Shown here: piece by piece, positions 18,426 through 27,852 of the stretch
Layout: every line of letters starts with the position of its first letter
Numbering within the stretch: the first letter of the stretch is position 1
Source of the DNA: Novipirellula caenicola
GTDB lineage: Bacteria; Planctomycetota; Planctomycetia; Pirellulales; Pirellulaceae
Assembly (NCBI RefSeq): GCF_039545035.1
Contig: NZ_BAABRO010000016.1
Coordinates: forward strand, 62,001-126,000
Reading direction: 5' to 3'
DNA length: 64,000 nt
Position numbers and translations under genes: made by a program
Notes under the pieces: model-generated
Told to the model about the DNA's origin: nothing
Database searches by the model: none
The model's input: the letters and a program-made list of their open reading frames with translations, nothing else

Positions 18426-18691
18426 TGTTTGCTAAGAGGAAGAGGGGGGCAGATCCATGCAGGCCGGACCGCAGCAAAGCAGAGCACCGGCTTAGTGGTT
18501 CGGCGGATGATAGTCGTCCAATTGCGAATGGCCACCTTGCCGGGGAGGGGCCCTACCCGCAAATGCTTCACTGCGTTGGCTTTCATCGCGGGCAAAGCCC
18601 TTCAGGTAAACAAATTGAGTCCGGCAGGGTAAGATGCGAATCTCATGCTCGCCACGACATTCCTTGGTTCAAAACGAAGACCGGTTGATTG
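18426..18691. other. Intergenic region with an SRP-RNA-like motif
   Basis: The 266-bp gap holds a G-rich stretch at 18444-18450 that could pair with GCCC-ta-CCC around 18550-18559. It also holds a motif CAGG-CCGGACCG-CAGCAAAGCAG at 18460-18482, similar to the conserved loop of signal recognition particle RNA (CAGG...GGAA...AGCAGCC). The motif lies too near the 5' end, and lacks the GGAA tetraloop, for a normal 4.5S RNA. No coding frame is convincing. Confidence 0.25.
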
Positions 18692-19081
18692 ATGCGTTTC
18701 GCCCCCTACCTTGCCCCGTTTTCGGATCACCCGGTCTTGCTGCGCCGGGTGCGGCATGTCCTTGAGCGATTGCCGGCCGAAGTGCAACAAGATTTTTTGG
18801 ACGACCATCGCTTCCAGGTCACGGTTGACAACTATCAACCGGGGGTGGGGTGGTCGTTCTTGATGCCCGCGCCAGGGGATGCTGGAAAAACCAGTCGCTG
18901 CGTGGTGCTGCGATTGAAACTAGCCGATGCACCCGAAACGTTTGCATGGTACGTGATCGCGCACGAATTCGCTCATGCCTATCTTCGCAACGGGGGGTGG
19001 GGCGAGATCACTGACATCGAAGAAGCGGCCGATGCGATGGCCGCATCGTGGGGCTTCGAGCGACCGAAGCCCGGGAGCTGA
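18692..19081 (+). CDS. Small HExxH putative metallopeptidase-like protein
   Basis: The 129-residue protein contains one zincin-type motif, VIAHEFAHAYL, near residue 92, with the two histidines and glutamate intact. Downstream, DIEEAADAMAASWGF contains acidic residues well placed to be the third zinc ligand, as in small SprT- or ImmA-like proteases. There is no signal peptide or membrane segment, so it is cytoplasmic. The start is the ATG that follows an immediately preceding TTG. Substrate and partners are unknown. It follows the ATP-grasp gene after 266 bp and may or may not share its transcript. Confidence 0.68.
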   Translation: MRFAPYLAPFSDHPVLLRRVRHVLERLPAEVQQDFLDDHRFQVTVDNYQPGVGWSFLMPAPGDAGKTSRCVVLRLKLADAPETFAWYVIAHEFAHAYLRNGGWGEITDIEEAADAMAASWGFERPKPGS

Positions 19082-19390
19082 ATTTTTTGAAGTTGTGCTA
19101 TTTGCTGTCGCGGAGCGACATATTTCGATAGCCTCGGACTTTAGTCCGATGACTTTCGCCAGTATCAATCGAGTCCCAACGGGACGTTTTGTGACTTAAT
19201 CGTTCGCCACAGAACGTCGCTCCGCGACGGGGTGCCAATTTCAGAACCGCTAACCTTGGACCAAAGTCCAAGGCTATTCCACAAAGAGCCTCCGGCACAA
19301 AAATAGCAACCTAGAAACTGACGCGTCGGGTTGTGATTTGCCGGGAAAAACGGCAATCACGCAACTTCTAGATGGCTGATAGGACTTCGG
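19082..19390. other. Intergenic region with short palindromes
   Basis: No gene is seen in this gap between two converging genes. It holds hairpins of the kind often dispersed between planctomycete genes: CTCGGACT/AGTCCGA around 19131-19150 and a perfect CTTGGAC-CAAA-GTCCAAG type stem at 19255-19274. They could slow or stop transcription from either side, but no T-run follows. Confidence 0.5.
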
Positions 19391-22300
19391 CTACTTGACC
19401 GTGATCGTCGCTAACAAATCGCCCGCTTCGACTTGCGTGCCTGCAGGCGTTTGGATGCTGGCGATCGTTCCGCTGACCGGCGCGTTGATCGTGGTTTCCA
19501 TCTTCATCGCTTCGAGCACCATCAATTTCTGGCCCTCTTTGACCTTGTCGCCTTCGGCTGCAGCGACGGTAATCACCATACCCGGCATGCTGGCGGCGAC
19601 TTGGCCAGGATCGTTGGGGTCCGCCTTGACCGCCGCTTTGACTTTCGGTTCGAGCGATTTGTCGAGGATCGACACTTCGCGTGGTTGACCGTTCAGTTCA
19701 AAGAAAACAGTCCGCGTCCCATCAGGATGAGGCACTCCGACGGCGAGGAATTTGACGATCAAGCGTTTACCCGGTTCGATATCGACCGCGATTTCTTCGC
19801 CCGGTTCTTGTCCGTAGAAAAAGTTAGGCGTCGGAATGTGATCGACGTCGCCATACGTGTTGCGGTGTTTAGCAAAGTCCTCGAACACCTTTGGGTACAG
19901 CAGATGCGTGACGGCGGCGCGGTCGTTTTCAGGATCGCCGGTCAACTTGGCGGCCGCCGCCCGAGCGGCAGCGACGTCGGCGTCAGGCATCGAATCACCG
20001 GGACGATTGAGAACCGGTTTCTGGTCACCCAAGATGATCTTGATGACTTCGTCGGGGAATCCGCCTGGCGGTTGTCCCATCCGTCCGCCGATCAAATCAA
20101 TCACGCTGGCAGGATAGGCAAGCGATTTGTCAGCCGTCAAAACGTCTTCGGCTGACATCTCGTTAGCAACCAAGAACAGCGCCATGTCGCCGACCGCTTT
20201 GCTGGTCGGGGTGACTTTGACGATGTCACCAAACAAGCGATTCACGCCGGCGTAGGCTTTACATACTTCGGCCCAGCGATCGGATAGCCCCAACGCACGA
20301 GCTTGTTGATACAAGTTGGTGTATTGTCCGCCCGGCATTTCGTGTTCGTAGAGGTCGCCGGTAGCGGGCAACACGCTGCTTTCAAAGGGCAAGTAAAATT
20401 CGCGTGCGGCTTGCCAATATGTTGCCAACTGCGTCAACGCCTCGGTCGATAGAGAAGACTCGCGATCGGTATCGCGAAGCGCTTCGACCAACGTGTTCAA
20501 GTTGACTTGGCTGGTTCCGCCGGAAAGCGGTGCGAGTGCGGCGTCGGCAATCTGCAAGCCTTCGCCAGCGGCAGCCAGGATGGTTGCCGCTTGGATGCCT
20601 GCGGTGTCGTGCGTGTGGAAATGGATCGGGATACCAATTTCTTCTCGCAACGCACGGATCAACTGGACCGCCGCCGCCGGTTTGCAAAGTCCGGCCATAT
20701 CCTTGATCGCCAACAAATGGGCACCGCGTTTTTCCAGCTGTTTAGCCAGTTCGACGTAGTACTTGATGTCGTACTTGGTGCGACGTGGGTTTTGCAGGTC
20801 GCCGGTGTAACAGATCGATGCTTCGCAGATCCCGCCTTCGGCCAACACCGCGTCCATCGCCACGTTCATGTTTTCGAGCCAATTGAGTGCATCGAAAACA
20901 CGGAAAACGTCCATCCCTGCTTGCACGGCTTCGCGTACAAACAAACGCACGACGTTGTCGGGATAGTTTGTGTAGCCCACCGCGTTGCTGGCTCGCAGCA
21001 ACATTTGAGTCAGGATATTGGGGACCTGTTCACGCAAGTCGGCGAGGCGTTGCCACGGAGATTCTTTTAAGAATCGCATCGTAGTATCAAACGTGGCTCC
21101 GCCCCACATTTCCAGTGAAAACAATTGGGGCGTTAGCTGGGCGTACGCTGGTGCGATTTGCAACATGTCAAACGTTCGCACTCGCGTGGCCAACAACGAT
21201 TGATGCGCGTCTCGCATCGTGGTGTCAGTAAACAGCAATCCTTTTTGATTCTGAACCCATTTGACAAGTCCCTCGGCACCTTCGCGGCGAAAGATGTCCT
21301 TGGTTCCTTCGGGTAACTGTTTGCCGGGCAGTTCCGCGAGTTTTTTCAGTTGCGGTACCGGAGCCGGTTCGCGGCGTGTTGCCACAGGGCGTCCGACGAC
21401 AAGCGGGTTGCCGTTGACGATCGTTTCCCCCAGAAACGCCAACAACTTGCTCGCTCGGTCGCGGCGGCGTGGCAATTCAAACAGCGACGGCGTTTGGTCG
21501 ATCAAACGGGTCGTGGCCTCGCCGGCCAAGAACGCCGGATAGTTGATCATCTTGATCAAAAACGGGATGTTCGTCTTCACGCCACGAATGCGGAATTCGT
21601 GCAAACAGCGGTTCATGCGTGATGCAGCCGAGGCCAGCGAGGGAGCCCGTGCGGTGACTTTCACCAACATCGAATCGTAAAACGGGTTGACCACCGCGCC
21701 GCTGAAAGCGCTGCCGGCGTCCAAGCGAATCCCCAGCCCGGCGGCGCTGCGGTAATGGCTGATCCGGCCGTAATCGGGACGGAATTGGTTGCTCGGGTCT
21801 TCGGTCGTCACGCGACACTGCATCGCAAACCCGCTGGTGTGAATCGCGTCTTGCGACGACAATCCCACCTCTTCGCTATCGAGCGGATAGCCCTGGGCGA
21901 CCAAGATTTGGCTGCGAACGATGTCGATCCCTGTGACTTCTTCGGTCACCGTGTGTTCAACTTGGATGCGAGGATTGACCTCGATAAAGAAGAATTGCTT
22001 TGCGTCAACATCGTAAAGGAATTCGACGGTGCCGGCATTTTCATAGCCGCTGGAGTCCCCGCCGACGGCGCGGCCGATTTTGATTGCCGCTTCGCACATC
22101 GCTTGGCGGATGTCGCTACTCAAGTTCGGAGCCGGTGCGATTTCGACGACCTTTTGGTGTCGCCGCTGAACGCTGCAGTCACGTTCCCACAGGTGAACTA
22201 AGTTGTTGTGTCGGTCGCCGAGCAATTGGACTTCGATGTGACGCGCTCGCTGAACGAACCGCTCGACAAACACTTCATCGCTGCCGAACGCGGTTTTCGC

Positions 22301-22876
22301 TTCACGCTGAGCCGCTTCGAGTGCCGCCGGCAATTCGTCTGCCGAATTGACGACCCGCATTCCGCGTCCGCCGCCTCCTTTGGATGCTTTCAAGATCACG
22401 GGGTAGCCCATCGAGTCGGCGATTTCGAGTGCTTCATCGACGCTAGAGAGCGCTTCGTTCTTGCCTCCCAAGACCGGCACCTGGGCCGCCTCGGCGATCT
22501 TGCGTGCGGCGGTTTTGTCCCCGAGCTGCTCCAGCGAATTGACGCTGGGGCCGACAAACAAGATGCCGGCGTTTTCCAGTGCCCGGGCGAACTCGGGGTT
22601 TTCCGACAGGAATCCATAACCCGGGTGGACCGCATCGACGTCATGCTTCTTACACAAGTCGACGATCGCTTCGATGTTCAAGTACGAGCGGATCGGTTCG
22701 CCGGGTTCGCCGATCTGATACGCCTCATCCGCCTTGAAGCGGTGCAGTGCGTAACGATCTTCGTGGGAATAAATCGCTACCGTGCGAATTCCAAGTTCCG
22801 TTGCACTGCGGAAGACTCGGGTCGCGATTTCGCTGCGATTGGCGACAAGGAGTTTACGTACCGGTCGAATCGTCAT
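19391..22876 (-). CDS. pyc: Pyruvate carboxylase
   Basis: Pyruvate carboxylase makes oxaloacetate from pyruvate, bicarbonate and ATP to refill the TCA cycle. All parts are present in one 1161-residue chain. The biotin carboxylase domain (RKLLVANRSEIATRVFR, KASKGGGGRGMR, EVNPRIQVEHTVTEE) is followed by the carboxyltransferase barrel (FTDTTMRDAHQSLLATR, EMWGGATFDTTMRFL, KDMAGLCKP, HFHTHDTAG). A tetramerisation region comes next, and then the C-terminal biotinyl domain with AMKM, the biotin lysine being near residue 1125. I place the start at MTIRPVRK, which matches the family; a longer frame upstream adds 35 unconserved residues. The gene converges with the HExxH gene and is divergent from accD. 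Confidence 0.97.
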   Translation of the reverse strand: MTIRPVRKLLVANRSEIATRVFRSATELGIRTVAIYSHEDRYALHRFKADEAYQIGEPGEPIRSYLNIEAIVDLCKKHDVDAVHPGYGFLSENPEFARALENAGILFVGPSVNSLEQLGDKTAARKIAEAAQVPVLGGKNEALSSVDEALEIADSMGYPVILKASKGGGGRGMRVVNSADELPAALEAAQREAKTAFGSDEVFVERFVQRARHIEVQLLGDRHNNLVHLWERDCSVQRRHQKVVEIAPAPNLSSDIRQAMCEAAIKIGRAVGGDSSGYENAGTVEFLYDVDAKQFFFIEVNPRIQVEHTVTEEVTGIDIVRSQILVAQGYPLDSEEVGLSSQDAIHTSGFAMQCRVTTEDPSNQFRPDYGRISHYRSAAGLGIRLDAGSAFSGAVVNPFYDSMLVKVTARAPSLASAASRMNRCLHEFRIRGVKTNIPFLIKMINYPAFLAGEATTRLIDQTPSLFELPRRRDRASKLLAFLGETIVNGNPLVVGRPVATRREPAPVPQLKKLAELPGKQLPEGTKDIFRREGAEGLVKWVQNQKGLLFTDTTMRDAHQSLLATRVRTFDMLQIAPAYAQLTPQLFSLEMWGGATFDTTMRFLKESPWQRLADLREQVPNILTQMLLRASNAVGYTNYPDNVVRLFVREAVQAGMDVFRVFDALNWLENMNVAMDAVLAEGGICEASICYTGDLQNPRRTKYDIKYYVELAKQLEKRGAHLLAIKDMAGLCKPAAAVQLIRALREEIGIPIHFHTHDTAGIQAATILAAAGEGLQIADAALAPLSGGTSQVNLNTLVEALRDTDRESSLSTEALTQLATYWQAAREFYLPFESSVLPATGDLYEHEMPGGQYTNLYQQARALGLSDRWAEVCKAYAGVNRLFGDIVKVTPTSKAVGDMALFLVANEMSAEDVLTADKSLAYPASVIDLIGGRMGQPPGGFPDEVIKIILGDQKPVLNRPGDSMPDADVAAARAAAAKLTGDPENDRAAVTHLLYPKVFEDFAKHRNTYGDVDHIPTPNFFYGQEPGEEIAVDIEPGKRLIVKFLAVGVPHPDGTRTVFFELNGQPREVSILDKSLEPKVKAAVKADPNDPGQVAASMPGMVITVAAAEGDKVKEGQKLMVLEAMKMETTINAPVSGTIASIQTPAGTQVEAGDLLATITVK

Positions 22877-23152
22877 GATCGTGTCGTCGAAAGAAGAGGA
22901 AGGGGGGGCGGGTTTCGACTCAATTATCCGCAGCAGCCAATTTTTCACCCGCTTTTCCAAGCGGTGCGTTTGGAGCGTCAAGTTGAGTAGACTGCAATTT
23001 AGCGAAACCGGGACTTGGGGTCATGAGGGGTGCGGGGGGCCATGTCCCGCATTTGACTACAAGCGACTAGAATTTGAGGGAGCACAAATTGGAAAAATCG
23101 GCTAAGGTGAAGGTTCGATTCCGACTTTGAAATTGTTGATCCCCAAGACAGT

Positions 23153-24106
23153 ATGGTCCGAAATAGCATGGCAAGCGTTGATTCGACCCCTTCCAAGACC
23201 GATGAACCCAATTCGTCGGTGACCTCTGCCCCGTCGCAATCCGAAGGGATTTTGGCTGCGGATGCTTCAACCGGCCAAGAGAGCGTGGACAAGGCGGCAC
23301 CGCCCAAAAAACGGGGCGTTCCCGAAGGATTGTGGGTGAAATGCCCCGGTTGCGGTGCGTCGGTCTACAAGAAAGAGGTGGCCCAGCGGCTAAACGTTTG
23401 TCCCAAGTGTGAATACCACTTCTACGTCTCCGCAACCGAACGTATCGCACAGGTGTTGGACGAAGGAACCTTCGAGCCGATGAACGAGCATTTGCGGTCT
23501 TCGGACCCGCTCGAGTTTTCGGATCGACGCAAGTATTCCGATCGGCTGGTTTCGGAACAGAAACGGACCGGGCTCAGCGATGCCGTGCTGACCGGTACCG
23601 GAATGGTTCGCGCTCGCCGGGTCGCATTTGCGGTCACCGACAGTGCGTTCATCATGGGAAGCATGGGGTCGGTGGTCGGTGAGCGGTTGACTCGTTTGAT
23701 CGAATTTGCGACCGAACATGACCTGCCGCTGATCATCATTAGCGCCAGTGGTGGGGGGGCCCGAATGCACGAAGGGATCCTTTCGCTGATGCAGATGGCC
23801 AAAGTGTCCGCCGCGTTGGCACGCTATGACGAAGCGGGCGGGTTGTTTGTCAGTGTTCTCACGAACCCCACTATGGGCGGGGTTGCCGCCAGTTTTGCCT
23901 CGTTAGGAGATTTGGTCTTTGCCGAGCCCAAAGCGTTGATCGGATTTGCCGGGCCGCGAACAATTAAGGCGACCATCGGGATCGAATTGCCCGAAGGGTT
24001 CCAGACCAGCGAATTTCTGTTGGAGCACGGTTACATCGATCGAATCGTGCCACGAAAATCGCTAAAAACGGAGATTGCTCGCGCAATTGACTATTGTGGA
24101 AAGTAG
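23153..24106 (+). CDS. accD: Acetyl-CoA carboxylase carboxyltransferase subunit beta
   Basis: AccD with AccA transfers the carboxyl group from carboxybiotin to acetyl-CoA, the first step of fatty-acid synthesis. The four-cysteine zinc ribbon is seen as CPGC and CPKC (about residues 65-85), followed by the crotonase-like fold with [31 protein letters not shown] and [15 protein letters not shown]. The length, about 317 residues, includes a polar N-terminal extension of about 50 residues; MASVDS, 15 bp downstream, is an alternative start. accA is not in the window. The gene is divergent from pyruvate carboxylase, so two biotin-dependent carboxylation functions share one intergenic region. Confidence 0.96.
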   Translation: MVRNSMASVDSTPSKTDEPNSSVTSAPSQSEGILAADASTGQESVDKAAPPKKRGVPEGLWVKCPGCGASVYKKEVAQRLNVCPKCEYHFYVSATERIAQVLDEGTFEPMNEHLRSSDPLEFSDRRKYSDRLVSEQKRTGLSDAVLTGTGMVRARRVAFAVTDSAFIMGSMGSVVGERLTRLIEFATEHDLPLIIISASGGGARMHEGILSLMQMAKVSAALARYDEAGGLFVSVLTNPTMGGVAASFASLGDLVFAEPKALIGFAGPRTIKATIGIELPEGFQTSEFLLEHGYIDRIVPRKSLKTEIARAIDYCGK

Positions 24107-24200
24107 GTTTTCAGAAGAAACGTAGTCCATTGAAGACGGCGATTTCGAAACCGACGGCGCTATTTCCCTTTTCTCCTGTTTCCAAATGCTCACGTGACCT

Positions 24201-25118
24201 ATGGGGCTATTTGATTCGCTCAAGGCTAAATTCAATTCCGGTTCCAATGGCGGAGCAAAGGCCAATCTAAAAGCCAACGCGCGAATAAACGTCGAGCTAC
24301 GTTTTGACCGGATGCGAACCAGTGCCACCGGCACGATGAGTAATTTCTTCGTCGCCAACGATCGTGAGCACAAACGCACCGTTGGCGTCAAATTGCTTGA
24401 CATTGAGAAAATGGAGCAGTTTGAAGCCCGTTTCAAAGGGCTGAAAAAGCCAAGTGAAGGAGAGATCGCGTTGGGAATGAAACACCCCAACGTGGTTGAA
24501 ACCTACGAAGCCGGGGTGACCAGCAAGGGGCAACCCATTTTGGTAATGGAGTATGTCGAAGGCCCCAGTTTGCAGCATGTGATCGTCAATCGCCAAGAAG
24601 CGAACTTGAAGGGCAATCGGATGGGATTGATTCGCCAGATGGCCGAAGCGATTCGCTACGTCCATTCACGCGGCTTCATCCATCGCGACATTTGCCCTCG
24701 CAATTTCATTTGTTTTCCCGATTTCAGCGGCCTCAAGCTCATCGATTTTGGCTTGACCGTGCCTGCAACGCGTCACTTCATGGCGCCGGGGAATCGCACG
24801 GGGACACCGCTCTACATGTCGCCTGAAATCGTCCGTCGTCGAGCGACCGATTTTCGTGTCGACATTTTTTCGTTCGGAATCACCTGTTACTGCCTGTGCT
24901 GTTTCGAGCATCCATGGCAGGGAGATGTAGTGAACGGAAAGGCAGCTCTGCACCACGATACCTCGCCGCCGAAGGATCTGTTGGAGCGGTGCCCTGAGAT
25001 CGAGCCACGGTTATCGCGGGCGATCATGGGCGCGTTGCAGCCGAACGTCGAGAAGCGAACGGCAAGCATGGATCAGTTCCTACAAGCGATTAAATCGCTC
25101 GAAGGACTCGACTACTAG
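24201..25118 (+). CDS. Ser/Thr protein kinase, single-domain, divergent
   Basis: This is a 305-residue cytoplasmic kinase-like protein without membrane or sensor domains. Visible kinase motifs are VGVKLL (ATP lysine), HRDICPRNF (catalytic loop; the usual K of DLKPEN is replaced by C), LIDFGLTVP (DFG) and GTPLYMSPEI (APE). The glycine-rich loop is poorly conserved, the region reading RTSATGTMSNFFVAND. An active enzyme is still plausible because K, D, N and DFG are present. It lies 95 bp downstream of accD on the same strand and may be co-expressed. Its targets are unknown. Confidence 0.83.
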   Translation: MGLFDSLKAKFNSGSNGGAKANLKANARINVELRFDRMRTSATGTMSNFFVANDREHKRTVGVKLLDIEKMEQFEARFKGLKKPSEGEIALGMKHPNVVETYEAGVTSKGQPILVMEYVEGPSLQHVIVNRQEANLKGNRMGLIRQMAEAIRYVHSRGFIHRDICPRNFICFPDFSGLKLIDFGLTVPATRHFMAPGNRTGTPLYMSPEIVRRRATDFRVDIFSFGITCYCLCCFEHPWQGDVVNGKAALHHDTSPPKDLLERCPEIEPRLSRAIMGALQPNVEKRTASMDQFLQAIKSLEGLDY

Positions 25119-25213
25119 GCCGGTTGGGGGAGGGAATTGATACCGTAAAAAACGGTACAAACCGCCCCGACTGTTAATCCAGGTTCGGTTTACCTGTTTT
25201 AACAACGTTTTCG

Positions 25214-25243
25214 TTGACACTCTATTTATTGGCTAACTATACT
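25214..25243 (+). promoter_or_regulatory. Sigma-70 type promoter for the coiled-coil gene
   Basis: TTGACA at 25214-25219 and TATACT at 25238-25243 are separated by 18 bp, a near-consensus housekeeping promoter, in an AT-rich patch. It would give a 5' leader of about 150 nt before the coiled-coil gene at 25401. A weak hairpin TACCG/CGGTA just upstream (25141-25157) may end the kinase transcript. Confidence 0.6.
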
Positions 25244-25400
25244 TCACTGGTCGAGTCAAGCGTGCCTTTCGCGACTCGTCCATCAGAGCGTGCCAGCGTT
25301 GATGAATTGACATTGGATCAATTCACCCGCCTATCGTGTCGCTGGATCTCTTTTTCGTCGGGGATCTCTTGTCGGTCGGAACGTATACGGAATTTTCGCA

Positions 25401-26237
25401 ATGACCCTACTTGGGAAGTCGTTCTCAGTCATCATTCTCATCCTCAGCTTGACCTTCATGGTTTTGGCTTTGGCGGTTAACGCATCGCACCGCAATTGGC
25501 GGGACGTGGTGACAGGCCCGGGTGGACTGAAAGAACAAATTCAAGATTATGAATCAACCAACGAGCAGCTTCGTGATACGCAGCAACGCGTCGAAGCTGC
25601 CTTGGCTCGTGAACAAGCCGCGCGGCGAACCGCATTGGCAGCGTTGACGACTCAGTTGGACCAATTGAAAGACCAACTGCAAAAACGGGAAGAGAGCTAT
25701 CAGCAAAAAGAAGCTCAAAACACCGTCTTTGCTCAAACCGATCGCAGCCGTGCTTTGCAGCTCGAAGAGTTGACGGCCGAAGCAAATCGATTGCGGCAAC
25801 AGATTCGCAAGGAACAAGAAGACCGCGACACGCTGTTTACGCAAACGTTGAAATTGACCGACCAAATGAACCGGTTGCGTGGGATTGTTCAGATCCAAAG
25901 CGAGCGGAACGATCAATTGATGGCCCAAGTAACCCGTTACAAAGAGGTCGTCGATGCCAAGGGGATCGATATCAACGAACCCCTCGATGGATCGCCTCCG
26001 GATCGCAACGGCACCGTTTTGGTGATCAACCGTCCTAAGAAACTGGTCGAAGTTTCGATTGGATACGATGATGGGCTGCGATCAGGTCATCATCTCGAAA
26101 TCAGTCGACAGGGCCGCTACCTTGGCAAGGTCCGTGTGTTGAAAATTGAACCTGACCGAGCGGTCGCGGAAATCCTGCCCGACTTCAGCCAAGGCACTAT
26201 CCAGGAGGGCGACCGTGTCGACACTACCCTCGACTGA
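25401..26237 (+). CDS. Membrane-anchored coiled-coil protein
   Basis: An N-terminal hydrophobic anchor (SVIILILSLTFMVLALAV, residues 9-26) is followed by a periplasmic coiled coil of about 130 residues (40-170) rich in Q, E, R and L. A compact beta-domain ends the protein (VLVINRPKKLVEVSIGYDDGLRSGHHLEIS...GKVRVLKIEPDRAVAEIL), which resembles C-terminal domains of FlgT-like and other envelope proteins in which GDRV closes a small barrel. I do not recognise a named family. The stop codon lies inside the next gene: the reading frames overlap by 23 bp, so the two are translated together. Confidence 0.75.
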   Translation: MTLLGKSFSVIILILSLTFMVLALAVNASHRNWRDVVTGPGGLKEQIQDYESTNEQLRDTQQRVEAALAREQAARRTALAALTTQLDQLKDQLQKREESYQQKEAQNTVFAQTDRSRALQLEELTAEANRLRQQIRKEQEDRDTLFTQTLKLTDQMNRLRGIVQIQSERNDQLMAQVTRYKEVVDAKGIDINEPLDGSPPDRNGTVLVINRPKKLVEVSIGYDDGLRSGHHLEISRQGRYLGKVRVLKIEPDRAVAEILPDFSQGTIQEGDRVDTTLD

Positions 26238-26424
26238 GAAACCACGTAAACAGCCACCCAGTGTTTACACCGTCATTTTGATTCTCGCGATGTTGTTCAT
26301 GCTCGTTGCGGTCATCGCAATGTACGTCGAACTGGGCCGCTGGGCACCCGATTATTATCGCACCAACAGCGCTCAACCTGGCGCGATGGTAGTGCCGGTT
26401 GATCGCACAACCGCACTGGCTTAA
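26215..26424 (+). CDS. Small single-span membrane protein overlapping the coiled-coil gene
   Basis: A 69-residue protein begins with GTG inside the end of the preceding gene. It is preceded by AGGAGG six bases upstream, an unusually good ribosome binding site for this window. It has a short polar N-terminus, one strong membrane span (VILILAMLFMLVAVIAMYV) and a tail with WAPDYYRTNS. Overlap and ribosome binding site point to translational coupling with the anchored coiled-coil protein, suggesting that they act in one envelope complex. A longer frame beginning further upstream would lie deep in the other gene and lacks a ribosome binding site. Confidence 0.65.
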   Translation: MSTLPSTEKPRKQPPSVYTVILILAMLFMLVAVIAMYVELGRWAPDYYRTNSAQPGAMVVPVDRTTALA

Positions 26425-26762
26425 AGCATCGATCGGCGAGTTGGTTTGAAAAAGCCATTGGCGTTTGCGTCCCCGCAACTCTGCCCGGTGCTGCAATCGC
26501 GACCAACATCTTCACGAGACTTACAGCCTCCGTCCCCCCTGTTCTCGCACGCTATCCATGACGATGGCTGGGAAGAATGGGTGGGACTGCGACAGCGGCG
26601 ATGATTCTGCGCCGTGGAGACTTGTGGCGCGATGATTTTGTTGCAAACATAGTTGCTTAGCCATTGCATTTTGCGTGGCTTCACGCTTACGTCCCCAGCT
26701 CGATTGGAACGTTCGCGTGAATGGACTGAAACCTTGATTGTTTGCCATACAATATCTCTCTC
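26425..26762. other. Intergenic region, no gene seen
   Basis: About 340 bp separate the small membrane protein from the hydroxyproline epimerase gene. I see no coding frame with support, no clear terminator and no convincing promoter. The last 40 bases are AT-rich and could hold the promoter of the epimerase gene. Confidence 0.4.
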
Positions 26763-27797
26763 ATGAAAGTCTCTGCTCCGAAAGTCGAGCGTATCTCGAC
26801 GGTTGATTCTCACACTTGCGGTGAACCCACACGGACGATCGTTTCGGGTGGTCCCGATCTTGGCAAAGGGACGTTGATTCAGCGTCAGCAGCGTTTTGCC
26901 AAAGAATTCGATCACTATCGCACGGCGGTAATCAATGAACCACGAGGAAGTGATGTGTTGGTGGGCGCCCTGCTGTGTAAGCCCACCAATCCCGAGTTCG
27001 CCGGCGCAGTGATCTTTTTTAATAACACCGGGTACCTAGGGATGTGTGGTCACGGTGCGATCGGCGTCGCGGCAACGCTTGCCTATCTCGGCCGCATCGG
27101 GCCCGGGTATCATCAGCTCGAAACATCGGTGGGCGTGATCGGTTTCGAATTGGATGAAGACATGCACCGCGTCACGGTCGAAAATGTTCCGAGCTATCGC
27201 TATCGCAAAGCGGTGGCCGTCGAGGTGCCAGGGTTTGGCCAAGTCGTTGGAGATATCGCCTGGGGCGGCAATTGGTTCTTTTTGGTTCGCAGCGAGTCGG
27301 CTCAGATTCGTCCGCAACATCTCGATGAACTGTTGGCATTTACCAAAGCGATCCGCAAAGCTTTGGATGACCAAGGCATCACCGGCCATGGCGGCAAGGT
27401 GATTGACCATATCGAGTTGTATTGGGATTCAGAGACCAACGACGGTCGCAACTTTGTGCTTTGTCCCGGCGGCCAATGGGACCGATCACCATGTGGTACC
27501 GGCACGAGTGTTAAGTTGGCCTGTTTGGCTGCCGATGGTGAACTGGCTGCCGGAGAACGATGGCACCAAGAAAGTATCATCGGGACCTATTTCGAGGCCA
27601 ACTATCGCTTGGCTACCGATGAAGAAATCAAGCAGCTCGGCAACATTGGGCTCGACCCCAAGCAAACTGTGGACGATTCCGTGGCAGCCAGTGCAGGGAT
27701 CATCGTACCGAGTGTCACGGGCGAAGCTTCGGTGACCGCCGAAAGCCAATTGTTGCTCGACCCGGACGATGCATTTCGGTACGGGATCCCGGTGTAA
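26763..27797 (+). CDS. Proline racemase family: 4-hydroxyproline 2-epimerase
   Basis: Enzymes of this family invert the alpha-carbon of proline or hydroxyproline without a cofactor, using two cysteines. Both are present: C95 in MCGHGAIG and C244 in SPCGTGTS, which argues for an epimerase and against the dehydratases that have Thr in the second position. The N-terminal DSHTCGEPTRTI is also typical. The FAD oxidoreductase 55 bp downstream resembles the D-hydroxyproline dehydrogenase that acts next in trans-4-hydroxy-L-proline breakdown. The pair therefore makes 4-hydroxyproline the likely substrate. Length (344 aa) fits; the start is the ATG at MKVSAP, 21 bp inside the longest frame. Confidence 0.9.
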   Translation: MKVSAPKVERISTVDSHTCGEPTRTIVSGGPDLGKGTLIQRQQRFAKEFDHYRTAVINEPRGSDVLVGALLCKPTNPEFAGAVIFFNNTGYLGMCGHGAIGVAATLAYLGRIGPGYHQLETSVGVIGFELDEDMHRVTVENVPSYRYRKAVAVEVPGFGQVVGDIAWGGNWFFLVRSESAQIRPQHLDELLAFTKAIRKALDDQGITGHGGKVIDHIELYWDSETNDGRNFVLCPGGQWDRSPCGTGTSVKLACLAADGELAAGERWHQESIIGTYFEANYRLATDEEIKQLGNIGLDPKQTVDDSVAASAGIIVPSVTGEASVTAESQLLLDPDDAFRYGIPV

Positions 27798-27852
27798 ACG
27801 TGCTTCGTAAACCGCCGAGTCCATCCGCTGCCCATCTGACCGTTCGGTACTT

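Noticed and set aside
22208-22990. 260-residue open frame antisense to pyruvate carboxylase
   Set aside because: Lies wholly over the biotin carboxylase domain of a clear gene and has no family features.
23090-23145. Possible tRNA because of GGTTCGATTCCG near 23111
   Set aside because: No D-arm, anticodon arm or acceptor stem can be formed around it; the match is limited to the T-loop-like string.
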